A model generated the notes under the pieces. That model did not search any database and was not told the origin of the DNA. It saw nothing but the letters and a program-made list of their open reading frames with translations. A DNA stretch of 64,000 bases, taken from JBOFOR01 sp051654865 (lineage in GTDB: Bacteria; Bacillota; Clostridia; Peptostreptococcales; Peptostreptococcaceae). The position numbers and the translations under genes were made by a program. The stretch lies in assembly GCA_051654865.1 (NCBI GenBank), contig JBOFYV010000085.1, forward strand, positions 10,668 to 74,667, in the 5' to 3' direction. This document shows positions 25,640 through 34,045 of this stretch, piece by piece. The number at the start of each line of letters is the position of its first letter. Position 1 is the first letter of the stretch.

Positions 25640-25768
25640 TTAAAGTGAATTTTAATTGTATACAAATAACTAAAATAACGTCTGGTCGCCACCCTTTATT
25701 TATGTTATCTAAAACACTATTTTTTCACTTTAAGTTTACATTATACATACAAGTTACATTTTTTTCAA
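25640..25768 (-). promoter_or_regulatory. Promoter and structured 5' leader of the DUF1846 gene
   Basis: Promoter on the minus strand: TTGAAA (25768-25763), 17-base spacer, TATAAT (25745-25740). The transcript should start near 25733, exactly where a 10-base segment (25724-25733) begins that is perfectly complementary to 25640-25649. The closed helix holds about 75 bases with a second helix (25675-25679 with 25704-25708) around a G/C-rich patch containing GGTGGCGACC. The layout resembles a riboswitch (closing helix at the 5' end, branched core), but no known class was recognised. The remaining intergenic DNA (25769-25871) shows nothing. Confidence 0.4.
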
Positions 25769-25871
25769 TAATATTTTTATTTTTATTTCTAATTGTTTTT
25801 ATTTGATTTATAACTTACTTGCATTAATTGAATATTTTTTATAGTTATGTATATGATATTTTGTGCAAAAT

Positions 25872-25913
25872 AAAAGACCTGTAATCATATTTTATATAAT
25901 TACAGGTCCTTTT
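25872..25913. terminator. Intrinsic terminator of the 63-residue gene
   Basis: AAAAGACCTGTAAT (25872-25885) pairs with 25899-25913 with one bulged base; T-rich on both sides. It lies 8 bp after the stop codon at 25921. Confidence 0.75.
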
Positions 25914-25920
25914 TTAATAA

Positions 25921-26112
25921 TTAGCATCCACAGCCGTCAAACATATCTCCGCATGAGCAAACTATTAATAATAATATTAAGAAAGGTATCCAAGCACATA
26001 TGTCCATATCTACCCAACAGTCTTGGAATGCTAAGAATAAGAAGAATAATACTATTATCCATATACCTCCACCAAATCCATCTTCACATCCACCAAATAA
26101 TCTGTCTAACAT
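25921..26112 (-). CDS. Small Gly/Cys-rich hydrophobic protein
   Basis: 63 residues. MLDRLFGGCEDGFGGG start, two hydrophobic stretches (about 17-29 and 40-52) and a Cys-rich tail (CSCGDMFDGCGC). Seven Cys residues in a short membrane peptide suggest disulfides or metal binding. Similar small Gly/Cys proteins are widespread but uncharacterised in clostridia. A strong GGGGGG lies about 10 bases before the ATG and a terminator follows closely, so it is a stand-alone, probably expressed gene. No function can be given. Confidence 0.7.
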   Translation of the reverse strand: MLDRLFGGCEDGFGGGIWIIVLFFLFLAFQDCWVDMDICAWIPFLILLLIVCSCGDMFDGCGC

Positions 26113-26329
26113 CTTAATTGCCCCCCTGTTTCTTAATTAATAGAGTTTTTACTCTTACCTTATATTATGAATATACTAGTCATTTGGGCATAATTTTTAT
26201 TTTTCAAATTTCATTATTAATCTACAGATTTTATTAAAACTACTATGGTTAATCCTTTTTAACTTAAAGTACATTGCAATATTTAATCTTAATAAGATAA
26301 TTATTGTTATAATAAAACATACTATTTTA

Positions 26330-27991
26330 TTAAACTTCCATAATTATAGTGAATACACTTGGTCTTCGTTTTGTTTTGTTGTATAACAAGTTCTCTACTG
26401 ATTTTTTGGTATTAGATTTCAATACCTGCCATTCTAAAATATTGTTAACTAAACAATTTTCAAGTTCATCCTTGGCAACTTCTTTTATTTTATTTATTAA
26501 ATCTTCAGATTCTCTTGCATATATAAACCCTCTTGTTATTACATCTGGCCCAGATACTATACTATACGTCTCCTTATTTATTGCTACAACAATAGTAACC
26601 ATACCATCTCTAGCTAAATCTCTTCTATCCCTTAATACAATATTTCCTACATCTCCAACTCCAATTCCATCTACATATATTACACCAGTGTGCACTCTTT
26701 TTGATGTATTTACTACTTCTTTAGATAGTTCTAGTACTTGGCCTGTTTCTAATGTAAATACATTTGATTTATCCATTCCTAATTTAATAGCTAAATCAGT
26801 ATGATGCTTTAGGTGTCTATATTCTCCATGAACAGGCATAAAATATTTTGGTTTTACTAGAGTATGAATTAACTTTAACTCTTCTTGGTATGCATGACCT
26901 GATACATGAATTTCTTCTAAATCTTCATATATTACTTCTACACCTTTTCTAAATAATTGGTTTATAACCTTAGATACTAATTTGTCATTACCTGGTATAG
27001 GAGATGCTGATATTATAAACAAGTCATCTGGTTCAATAAAAACATTTCTATGAGATCCATATGCTATCCTAGACAAACCCGCCATAGGCTCACCTTGGCT
27101 TCCTGTAGTTATTATTGTTACTTTATCACTAGAATACTGGCCTATTTGCTCTACATCTATAATAGATTCTTTTGGTATATGTAAATATCCCAACTTCATT
27201 GCAACTTCAGATATATTTACCATGCTTCTTCCACTAAAAACTATTTTTCGATCATACTTCAAAGATGCATTTGCAATTTGTTGCATCCTATGAATATTAG
27301 ATGCAAAGGTTGCAACAATAACCCTGCCTTTAGCCCCTGCAAATATTCTAGTTAAGGTTTCACCTATTGTTTTTTCTGAAAGTGAATGTCCTTGCCTTTC
27401 TACATTAGTACTATCTGCCATTAGTAGCAATACTCCTTTTTTCCCAAGAGCAGATATCCTCCTTAAATCGGTTACCTTACCATCTATTGGTGTGTAATCT
27501 ATTTTAAAGTCTCCTGTATGTAGTATCACTCCTATTGGAGTATGTATAGCTAGTGCACAGGACTCTGCTATACTATGAGTTACCCTAATAAATTCTACTT
27601 TTAAATTTTCTAATTTTATAGAACTACCTGTTCTAACTGGTACAAGTTTTGTTTTAGATGCAATTCCATGTTCTTCTAGCTTATTTTCTACTAAACCTAA
27701 AGTTAACTTAGTACCATATACAGGCATATTTAATTGTTTTAGTATATATGGTATAGCTCCAATATGATCTTCATGACCATGAGTTAAAAACAATCCCTTT
27801 ACCTTTTCTTTGTTTTCTAATAAATACTTTATATCTGGAATAACCAAATCAATTCCATACATATCTTCATCAGGAAAAGATATTCCACAATCTATAACTA
27901 TAATTTCATCTTGATATTCTATCGCTGTTATATTTTTCCCTATTTCACCCAATCCACCCAATGGAATCACTTTTATAACTTCATTATCCAT
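26330..27991 (-). CDS. rnj: Ribonuclease J
   Basis: 553 residues, standard length. Metallo-beta-lactamase core with the zinc motif LTHGHEDHIGAIPYI at about 74-88, HTGDFKIDY near 160, the beta-CASP insert (about 200-360) and the motif HVSGHA near 365, then the C-terminal domain. Acts as 5'-to-3' exonuclease and endonuclease in RNA decay and processing. Only one RNase J is in this window, so J1 versus J2 is not decided. GAGAGG lies 9 bases before the ATG. No clear terminator was seen in the 217 bp after it. Confidence 0.93.
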   Translation of the reverse strand: MDNEVIKVIPLGGLGEIGKNITAIEYQDEIIVIDCGISFPDEDMYGIDLVIPDIKYLLENKEKVKGLFLTHGHEDHIGAIPYILKQLNMPVYGTKLTLGLVENKLEEHGIASKTKLVPVRTGSSIKLENLKVEFIRVTHSIAESCALAIHTPIGVILHTGDFKIDYTPIDGKVTDLRRISALGKKGVLLLMADSTNVERQGHSLSEKTIGETLTRIFAGAKGRVIVATFASNIHRMQQIANASLKYDRKIVFSGRSMVNISEVAMKLGYLHIPKESIIDVEQIGQYSSDKVTIITTGSQGEPMAGLSRIAYGSHRNVFIEPDDLFIISASPIPGNDKLVSKVINQLFRKGVEVIYEDLEEIHVSGHAYQEELKLIHTLVKPKYFMPVHGEYRHLKHHTDLAIKLGMDKSNVFTLETGQVLELSKEVVNTSKRVHTGVIYVDGIGVGDVGNIVLRDRRDLARDGMVTIVVAINKETYSIVSGPDVITRGFIYARESEDLINKIKEVAKDELENCLVNNILEWQVLKSNTKKSVENLLYNKTKRRPSVFTIIMEV

Positions 27992-28147
27992 ATTTATTTA
28001 CCTCTCATTCTTTACACAACATAACACTATATTAAAATTCTTTTGAATTTACTTAACGAACTCTTAAGTTATAATTAGTTTTATTTTTCCTATATTCCTA
28101 GATATTAATTCTTTTTTTAGTACAAAATTTAATTTTCTATACACAAA

Positions 28148-28179
28148 AAAAGAAGTAGATAGGTTAATCTACTTCTTTT
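28148..28179 (-). terminator. Intrinsic terminator of the BMP lipoprotein gene
   Basis: AAAAGAAGTAGAT (28148-28160) pairs perfectly with 28167-28179; 6-base loop and a T-run on the minus strand. It is 5 bp after the stop codon. Confidence 0.85.
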
Positions 28180-28184
28180 GGATA

Positions 28185-29219
28185 CTATTTTACCATAGCA
28201 TTGTATTCTTTTTCATTCTTAGGAACTTTGATTTCTCCACTCTTTAACTTTGCTGTTTGCTCAGTTACAAGATCTAATATCTCTTGTGGCACTAAGTTCT
28301 TAGTAGTATCTGGTATACCAACAGCATTTTGATCTAATCCGTATACTACTGTAGTTCCTCCTGCAAAGTTTCCTTCTACATATTCTTTAACTGTTTCAAA
28401 TACTCCTACGTCAACTCTCTTTATAGCTGAAGTTAATACATTTTCTGGTGCTAAATCACTTTGATCTCTATCTACACCAATTGCATATTTATTAAGTTCT
28501 TTAGCTGATTCTATTGCTCCTGTACCAACATCTCCACCACATGTAAATATAACATCAGCATTTTTAGAGTACATTTGATTAGCTATAGCTTTTCCTTTAG
28601 CTTGATCTGTAAATGAGTTTGCATATTGAGACTGAACTTCAGCTTCTGGGTTAGCCGCTTTTACTCCTGCCATATATCCGTATTTAAATGTATCTATAAC
28701 TGGTAACTCCATACCACCTATGAATCCTACATTGTTAGTTTTAGTCATTTTTCCTGCCACTAAACCAGCTAAGTAAGCAGATTCTTGAGCATTGAATTGT
28801 ATTGCTTTTATATTTTCTGGAACTGTTGGATAAGTTTCATCAACTAAAACAAAGTTTTGTTCTGGATATTGCTTAGCACCTTCTTCTATAGCTGGTGCTA
28901 ATTTCATACCTACTCCTAATATTAAGTCAACTTCTTCATCAACTAATGTTTCTATGTTAGTAGCATAATCTGAATCTTGCTTTGATTCTAAGTACTTAAC
29001 TTTTACTCCTAGTTCCTTTTCAGCTTTTTGAAGACCTTCCCATGCACTTTGGTTGAAACTTTGGTCGTTAACTCCTGCTACATCTGTTATCATAGCTATT
29101 GTTATCTGTTCTTTTTTCTCTCCCTCAGTTTTAGTTTCGCCTTTGTTTGAGCATCCTACTAATAATGATGCCGATACTACTGTAGCCGTTGCTAATGCTA
29201 CCATTTTTTTAAATTTCAT
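28185..29219 (-). CDS. BMP/PnrA-family substrate-binding lipoprotein
   Basis: 344 residues. Signal peptide with lipobox LLVGC (lipidated Cys at 23), then a periplasmic-binding fold of the basic membrane protein family (ITDVAGVNDQSFNQSAWEG, FVLVDETYPTVPENIKAIQFN, VIFTCGGDVGTGAI). Relatives such as TmpC/PnrA bind purine nucleosides for ABC import, so a nucleoside is the best guess. No permease or ATPase genes are next to it, which is odd for the family; these must be elsewhere. The leader has an intrinsic terminator 20 bases before the ribosome site, so expression is probably controlled by premature termination. Confidence 0.88.
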   Translation of the reverse strand: MKFKKMVALATATVVSASLLVGCSNKGETKTEGEKKEQITIAMITDVAGVNDQSFNQSAWEGLQKAEKELGVKVKYLESKQDSDYATNIETLVDEEVDLILGVGMKLAPAIEEGAKQYPEQNFVLVDETYPTVPENIKAIQFNAQESAYLAGLVAGKMTKTNNVGFIGGMELPVIDTFKYGYMAGVKAANPEAEVQSQYANSFTDQAKGKAIANQMYSKNADVIFTCGGDVGTGAIESAKELNKYAIGVDRDQSDLAPENVLTSAIKRVDVGVFETVKEYVEGNFAGGTTVVYGLDQNAVGIPDTTKNLVPQEILDLVTEQTAKLKSGEIKVPKNEKEYNAMVK

Positions 29220-29221
29220 AT

Positions 29222-29396
29222 CATACCCTCCTGTCTATTACTTTAAAAAAAATCCTTTTATCTAAAGAGATAAAAGGATAGCTAGTCTGTTTATATTAAT
29301 TTAACCATTTTATATCTTTTTAGTCTCTCTGTACTAATTTAAAGTAATATTTTAATTTCTGTTTTAAATTATTACATTTTTTAAGAAAGTTGTCAA
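29222..29396 (-). promoter_or_regulatory. Promoter and attenuator leader of the BMP lipoprotein gene
   Basis: Promoter on the minus strand: TTGACA (29396-29391), 16-17 bases, TAATAAT (29374-29368). In the 140-base leader, 29338-29349 is perfectly complementary over 12 bases to 29236-29247, closing about 90 bases. Inside are a small hairpin (TTAGT/ACTAA) and a strong terminator (29252-29263 with 29268-29279, 4-base loop, eight U). The 3' strand of the closing helix ends 4 bases before GGAGGG of the ribosome site. This is a transcription attenuator; no known riboswitch core was recognised. The rest of the spacer to 29593 has no other gene. Confidence 0.55.
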
Positions 29397-29593
29397 CGTT
29401 TTTCTATTTATATTTTAAATTTAATTTTAATTATACTTAACTTTTTTAAATAATACTGTATTTATTTTTCTGAATCCTGAATCTTGTATTCTTGTTGTGT
29501 ATAATGTATTTTTGAATTTTTAACAAGGATTACGTTTTCAAAATATAGAAATAAATACTCATAATAAATTTTTTAAAAGGTGGGTGCTGTAAA

Positions 29594-29920
29594 ATGATAG
29601 AAATGGTTAAATTCCCTTATAATGTTAGAAGTGTTGCTAGATTAGATTCTGATAGTGTGGTTCACAATCATGTATATCACAATTGTCCTGTTGGTAAAGT
29701 TGACGAAAATAATATAGTATATAATAACAGAAATTATCCTATTGGCAGAATTGATAAAGACGGAATTATACACAATGATCCTTTACACAATCGTCCTATC
29801 GGTAAAGTTGATGAAAATGGCATTGTCTATAAAGGAAATGATAAAATTGCAAGAATAGATGGAGACAACACATATGCTGGAGGAAGTGCATATTTATTAT
29901 TAATACACGGAACTAGATAA
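29594..29920 (+). CDS. Small beta-repeat protein (4-fold beta flower-like)
   Basis: 108 residues made of about four degenerate repeats of 20-24 residues. Each has a G-(K/R)-(V/I)-D turn followed by G/N-I-(V/I)-(Y/H) and a Pro-Ile/Val, e.g. PIGKVDENGIVY, PIGRIDKDGIIH and PVGKVDENNIVY. This matches the pattern of the 4-fold beta flower domain, tentatively assigned. No signal peptide or membrane segment except a weakly hydrophobic end. AAGGTGGG lies about 9 bases upstream. A TATAAT box at 29500-29505 may be its -10. One of the few plus-strand genes; function unknown. Confidence 0.65.
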   Translation: MIEMVKFPYNVRSVARLDSDSVVHNHVYHNCPVGKVDENNIVYNNRNYPIGRIDKDGIIHNDPLHNRPIGKVDENGIVYKGNDKIARIDGDNTYAGGSAYLLLIHGTR

Positions 29921-29959
29921 TACAAAATAAGCTCTCAAATTGAGAGCTTTTATTTTGTA
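29921..29959. terminator. Bidirectional intrinsic terminator between convergent genes
   Basis: TACAAAATAA and GCTCTCA (29921-29937) pair with 29941-29959 with a two-base bulge; 3-base tip. It exactly fills the gap between the stop codons of the convergent genes at 29920 and 29960. Confidence 0.8.
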
Positions 29960-30829
29960 CTATTTTACAAATTGATTAACAAAGTTTATCATCATTGGTT
30001 TAAATATTCCGCTATAATCAACTATTTGTGCTATTTGACGGTTGTTTGGAGTTTGGCTATTGTAGTTTGCTATTTTAAATGTTATGTAACCATTATTTTC
30101 ATCAATTAAATATCCCACATCTCTTGTGTTAGATATTTCTAAATCTCCCATATCTAAACTCATATCCTTAACAATCTCTTTATTAGCACACAATATACCT
30201 TCAGAGTATGTATTTATATCAGTTGCAAATACTACATATTTACTACTTGACTCTTTTCCATCAGACTTTACAAATAACCTATCTGTAAGGCTGCTTTTTT
30301 CCATATCTACAGGTACTACTCTCGTATCTACTGCTTCATCCAAATTTTCTTTAACTGTAGCTACAAAGCCATTCATATCAAACTTTTCTTTTTCTATTTT
30401 TAGTATGTTTAATGTTTCTATATTTTCCTTTGGAATATAAGTAGCTACATTTTGGAATACTTCATATACATCTTTTATAATATATCCTTTTTTAAGGTAA
30501 CTTAACTTTAATTCATATTCTTCATCAAACTCATTCATTAACTTTGTTAACACTTCTTTAGTTGATTCATCTTTTATTGATGTAACAAAAGGTATAATTT
30601 TGCTTGGTTTCATTAAAAACATTTCTAAAGGTTTCATAGTTGTATTAGCTTCTTGTATATCACTTTCCTCAAATGCTACTTCTATTCCATCCTCTAAAAA
30701 TGCTACTTCTACTTCCATCTCATATTCGTCTCTATCCATTACATTTGTTCCAATAGGGTACATCACTATTAATTTACTTTTATCATATACATATCCAAAT
30801 GAATAATCTATTTCTATTTGTTTTTTCAT
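29960..30829 (-). CDS. Hypothetical protein, unrecognised
   Basis: 289 residues, soluble, acidic, with no signal peptide or membrane helix. The N-terminal third is beta-rich (IDYSFGYVYDKSKLIVMYPIG), the middle has charged helices, and the C-terminus again looks like alternating beta strands (DVGYLIDENNGYITFKIANY). I do not recognise a family or catalytic motif. AAGGAG lies about 7 bases before the ATG and a terminator follows directly, so it is a well-formed single gene. Confidence 0.65.
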   Translation of the reverse strand: MKKQIEIDYSFGYVYDKSKLIVMYPIGTNVMDRDEYEMEVEVAFLEDGIEVAFEESDIQEANTTMKPLEMFLMKPSKIIPFVTSIKDESTKEVLTKLMNEFDEEYELKLSYLKKGYIIKDVYEVFQNVATYIPKENIETLNILKIEKEKFDMNGFVATVKENLDEAVDTRVVPVDMEKSSLTDRLFVKSDGKESSSKYVVFATDINTYSEGILCANKEIVKDMSLDMGDLEISNTRDVGYLIDENNGYITFKIANYNSQTPNNRQIAQIVDYSGIFKPMMINFVNQFVK

Positions 30830-30947
30830 ATTCTATCTCCTTAGTTGATTTCTGTAAATATATTATCATAGATTCTATATATTTTATAGTATATCCACTT
30901 ATAAATTAAAGCCTTAGCTTATCATTAAAATTTATTAGATACAAAAA

Positions 30948-30983
30948 CAACTTAAAGCTATATACATATATAACTTTAAGTTG
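30948..30983 (-). terminator. Intrinsic terminator of the larA-like gene
   Basis: CAACTTAAAG (30948-30957) pairs with CTTTAAGTTG (30974-30983), and the stem can extend with one G-U pair on the minus strand. It lies about 19 bp after the stop codon at 31002. Sequence 30830-30947 holds no other feature. Confidence 0.6.
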
Positions 30984-31001
30984 CATAGATTCTATAATAT
31001 T

Positions 31002-32288
31002 TTACATTGAAATCGGAAGCGTATTTCCTCCGTATGGCATTAACGTTATTTTAGGTTTATCACATCTGCATAAATCATATGCCATATTAATAGCTTCATT
31101 TAAATCGTGGCATGGTATCATATTAAATCCTTTTACTAATTCATCATCTAAGGAAGATATAAGTATTACATTTCTATGAACTGATGTAAATGCAAGTTTA
31201 TAAGCTATAAATCCAGGTACTGTAAAGTTTTGTTTTAGTGCAACTTCCATTTCTTCTAGTGTTTTATACTTAAACCACCCTGCAAATTCATCAGCACCTA
31301 ATCCCTCTATACACTCACTTAATAATACTAATGTACTTCCTTCTTTACCTCCATATATTGCATTTTCAACAGTTTTTATTGTTTGATATAAATTTATATC
31401 CTTTGGATATCCTCCTGCTGACGCTATTATTATATCAGCTTCACTTTGTATAGGAACTCCATATAAGTTTCTTATTGATTTGCATCCTTCTAGCCATGCT
31501 TTTTCGAAATGCCCTCCTACAAACTTCATAAAGTTACCTTCAATATCTAATGAAACATTAAATAAAAAATCTGGATTTACAATTTTACAAACCTCATTCA
31601 TATCTTCTCTTACAGGATTTCCTTCAACTAAATTAGACCCTACATCCATATTCATACCACCAGATATACCGTCATTAAAGCATAGTCTATGATTAGCTTG
31701 AATAGTTTTCAAACCAACAACTCCTGGTAATACTGCTTTTGCTCCTCCACCAAAACCTGCAAATAGATGAAATACAATCCCTCCTGTAAGTATAACTCTA
31801 TTGGCTTCATGTACTCTTTTATTCAAATATATTGGTGTTTTTCTACTTGATTCTCCCATATAAACTAATTCATCCATATCTTCACACTCATGATTATACA
31901 CATTTAGTCTCTTATATACCTCTTTACCTACTATTGATATCATTTCATTTTCTGTACATTTTCTATGTCCACCAAGTGCTATTACAACAAACATATCATT
32001 ATCTTCTATACCTAATTTAGATAAATAGTTAACTATATGAATAAGAAATTCATTTGTCTTTATCCATAGTCTCGTAATATCACTAACAACGATCGCCACC
32101 CTTTCACCAGTGCTTATAATTTCTTTTAACGGTTTTGTTCCGACGGGGTTATCTAAAACCTTGATAACTTGTGATTTAATATCATTTATTATTTCTGTAT
32201 CCTTCGGTAATAGAGTATGTATTACACTACTATCTTCAATCTCTACTGATAGTTTTTCTTTACCATATTTAAAACTATACATCCCCAT
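31002..32288 (-). CDS. larA: LarA-type nickel-dependent lactate racemase family protein
   Basis: About 428 residues, full length for the LarA superfamily. Signatures are VVSDITRLW near 70, ALGGHRKCT near 108 and ILTGGIVFHLFAGFGGGAKAVLPG near 170-195, which include the Lys that binds the nickel-pincer cofactor and conserved His residues. The founding enzyme interconverts D- and L-lactate; other members act on different 2-hydroxyacids. The cofactor-making genes larB, larC and larE are not nearby. Two ATGs (32288, 32282) are possible; GGGGAG is 10 bases before the first and GGAG 9 bases before the second. Confidence 0.82.
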   Translation of the reverse strand: MGMYSFKYGKEKLSVEIEDSSVIHTLLPKDTEIINDIKSQVIKVLDNPVGTKPLKEIISTGERVAIVVSDITRLWIKTNEFLIHIVNYLSKLGIEDNDMFVVIALGGHRKCTENEMISIVGKEVYKRLNVYNHECEDMDELVYMGESSRKTPIYLNKRVHEANRVILTGGIVFHLFAGFGGGAKAVLPGVVGLKTIQANHRLCFNDGISGGMNMDVGSNLVEGNPVREDMNEVCKIVNPDFLFNVSLDIEGNFMKFVGGHFEKAWLEGCKSIRNLYGVPIQSEADIIIASAGGYPKDINLYQTIKTVENAIYGGKEGSTLVLLSECIEGLGADEFAGWFKYKTLEEMEVALKQNFTVPGFIAYKLAFTSVHRNVILISSLDDELVKGFNMIPCHDLNEAINMAYDLCRCDKPKITLMPYGGNTLPISM

Positions 32289-32393
32289 AATCTCCACTCT
32301 CCCCTTTAAGTTTTATTAAAATTATAACACTGTTATTATTTAATCTCTATTTATTTTTTGAATTTTCAAAATATATTATTGTATAAATAAAAA

Positions 32394-32421
32394 GAAGATA
32401 CAAGTTATATTATGTATCTTC
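32394..32421 (-). terminator. Intrinsic terminator of the ykvI-like gene
   Basis: GAAGATACA (32394-32402) pairs with TGTATCTTC (32413-32421), 10-base loop, with CTTTTTATTT following on the minus strand. It lies 15 bp after the stop codon. Confidence 0.75.
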
Positions 32422-32435
32422 CTTATTTATGTAAT

Positions 32436-33503
32436 CTATTTACTTTTTATAATATTCTTCATAAATATAGAACAAATTATTATAACACCAAATACCCCTG
32501 ATAATGGATAAATATAATTAACTAACATAGAAAATGGAAGTCTTCCTCCTATAAATCCTAATACTGAACATACAAATGCTATGATTATAAATTTTTTACT
32601 CTTTTCCTCTGCAAAACTATTGCATACACTCCATAATAAAGGAACTGCAGTTGTATATATTCCGGCAATTAACATTAAGGAGAACATAATACCTACTATC
32701 GGTCCAATTTTATCCGCCATATATAGTGTTGGAATTTCCTTTATATATACATTTTGTATATCTGCTATTATACCTAAATTCAAACTTAATGCTGCTAGCA
32801 TAAATATGATAGCACCTAATACACCACCCTTTATACAGTTTTTACGGTTGTGCGATGTTGCACCTACACCCACTAAAAATGGTGTTGCTATAACTAGATT
32901 TAGCCCACAATATATAATTCCCGTTGACCACCAGCTATTTACTGCTTTAGTTAGATTTAACTCGCTTATTATTTCACTTGAGTTTAATAATGTATCATAG
33001 TTCCTAGATATAGTTACTATACCAACACCAATTGCAACTATTGCAATCATAGGACCTATATTCCCAAGAATATCTATTACTTTATTTATTCCTAGTAAAA
33101 CAGAAACTAGTGCTAATACAACTAGTATTAATGAACCCAAGTTTCTATCTATACCATAATACTGATTCATAGATGCTCCTGCTCCAGATATCATTACAAC
33201 GAAACTACAAAAGAAAAAAATAGGCATAAATATTTTAAAAAATCCACCTATCAAATTACCACATAAATATGTAAATACATCACTACTACTTCTTAATCTT
33301 TGACTTTTTCCAATTGCTAATAGGCTTGCCCCACAATAACTCATAATTACCATACATATAATACTAGATATTATACTTATTAGACCATGAGCTGAAAAAA
33401 ACTGCATAATCTCTTGACCTGTTGCAAATCCAGATCCTATACACACAGAAATATACGTTCCTGCAAAAGTCACAATTTCTTTTATATTACTCCCCTTTCC
33501 CAT
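32436..33503 (-). CDS. YkvI-like membrane protein (APC superfamily)
   Basis: 355 residues with about ten hydrophobic segments. Start FAGTYISVCIGSGFATGQEIMQFF is the first helix with the unwound GSGFATGQE stretch seen in the COG3949/YkvI group of amino-acid/choline-like permeases. Probably a secondary transporter; substrate unknown. AGAGGTG lies about 6 bases before the ATG. It lies between the larA-like gene and the ACT protein gene, each with its own terminator, so no operon is implied. Confidence 0.78.
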   Translation of the reverse strand: MGKGSNIKEIVTFAGTYISVCIGSGFATGQEIMQFFSAHGLISIISSIICMVIMSYCGASLLAIGKSQRLRSSSDVFTYLCGNLIGGFFKIFMPIFFFCSFVVMISGAGASMNQYYGIDRNLGSLILVVLALVSVLLGINKVIDILGNIGPMIAIVAIGVGIVTISRNYDTLLNSSEIISELNLTKAVNSWWSTGIIYCGLNLVIATPFLVGVGATSHNRKNCIKGGVLGAIIFMLAALSLNLGIIADIQNVYIKEIPTLYMADKIGPIVGIMFSLMLIAGIYTTAVPLLWSVCNSFAEEKSKKFIIIAFVCSVLGFIGGRLPFSMLVNYIYPLSGVFGVIIICSIFMKNIIKSK

Positions 33504-33582
33504 TTAATCACCTCTAGAATAATTAATTAACTCTAATTATTTATATGCTTGTTCAATAATTTTTAGTAATTATTGTACATAA

Positions 33583-33619
33583 AAAAAGATTTATCTAAGA
33601 TAATTAGATAAATCTTTTT
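33583..33619 (-). terminator. Intrinsic terminator of the ACT protein gene
   Basis: AAAAAGATTTATCT (33583-33596) pairs perfectly with 33606-33619; 9-base loop. It lies 6 bp after the stop codon at 33626. Confidence 0.85.
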
Positions 33620-33625
33620 CTAACT

Positions 33626-33997
33626 CTAAACTATTTCATATCCATTGTATTTTAGTATATTACATACATTTATAATATCTCTATTTTTTACCAAAATATA
33701 ATTGTTGTAATTCGTAGATATATCGACCATATTCACTTTAGCCTCATTCAATACTTTATAAATTTTAGATACAAATCCTACTAAGTAAATATTTATTGGC
33801 TCTAAAACTTCAATTAGCCTCCAATCCTTATCAGTGCTTATCTCTATAGGTATATTTTCATCTTTGCATACTATACTTAATTCGTCTTTTATCTTTGTTA
33901 TATAATAAAAACTCTTCGTGTCTACACATATTGGTGTCTTGTAATTCTCATTTAACCTGCAAACGGCAAAATCTTCTTTAAATAATTTTAATTTCAT
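33626..33997 (-). CDS. ACT domain protein (COG3603 / CASTOR-like)
   Basis: 123 residues, two ACT-like halves. The N-terminus (LFKEDFAVCRLNENYKTP) and SIVCKDENIP are typical of the COG3603 group, whose fold is related to the arginine sensor CASTOR1; the second half (INIYLVGFVSKIYKVLNEAKVNMVDIST) is a standard ACT motif. Such proteins are expected to bind an amino acid and may signal to a partner. The gene lies 48 bp after the DAACS amino-acid symporter gene, probably in the same transcript, which fits an amino-acid-sensing role (inference). GGAGG precedes the ATG. Confidence 0.78.
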   Translation of the reverse strand: MKLKLFKEDFAVCRLNENYKTPICVDTKSFYYITKIKDELSIVCKDENIPIEISTDKDWRLIEVLEPINIYLVGFVSKIYKVLNEAKVNMVDISTNYNNYILVKNRDIINVCNILKYNGYEIV

Positions 33998-34045
33998 TAT
34001 TTAACCTCCATATATTTGACACGTAAGTATAGTTTACCTATACAA

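Noticed and set aside
25690..25712. GTCGCC-containing patches at 376, 3985 and 25686 as members of one repeat family
   Set aside because: Only 6-9 bases are shared and the flanking structures differ, so this is probably chance.
29236..29349. Purine or 2'-deoxyguanosine riboswitch in the leader of the nucleoside-binding lipoprotein gene
   Set aside because: The long closing helix is suggestive, but the conserved junction and loop bases of purine riboswitches are missing.
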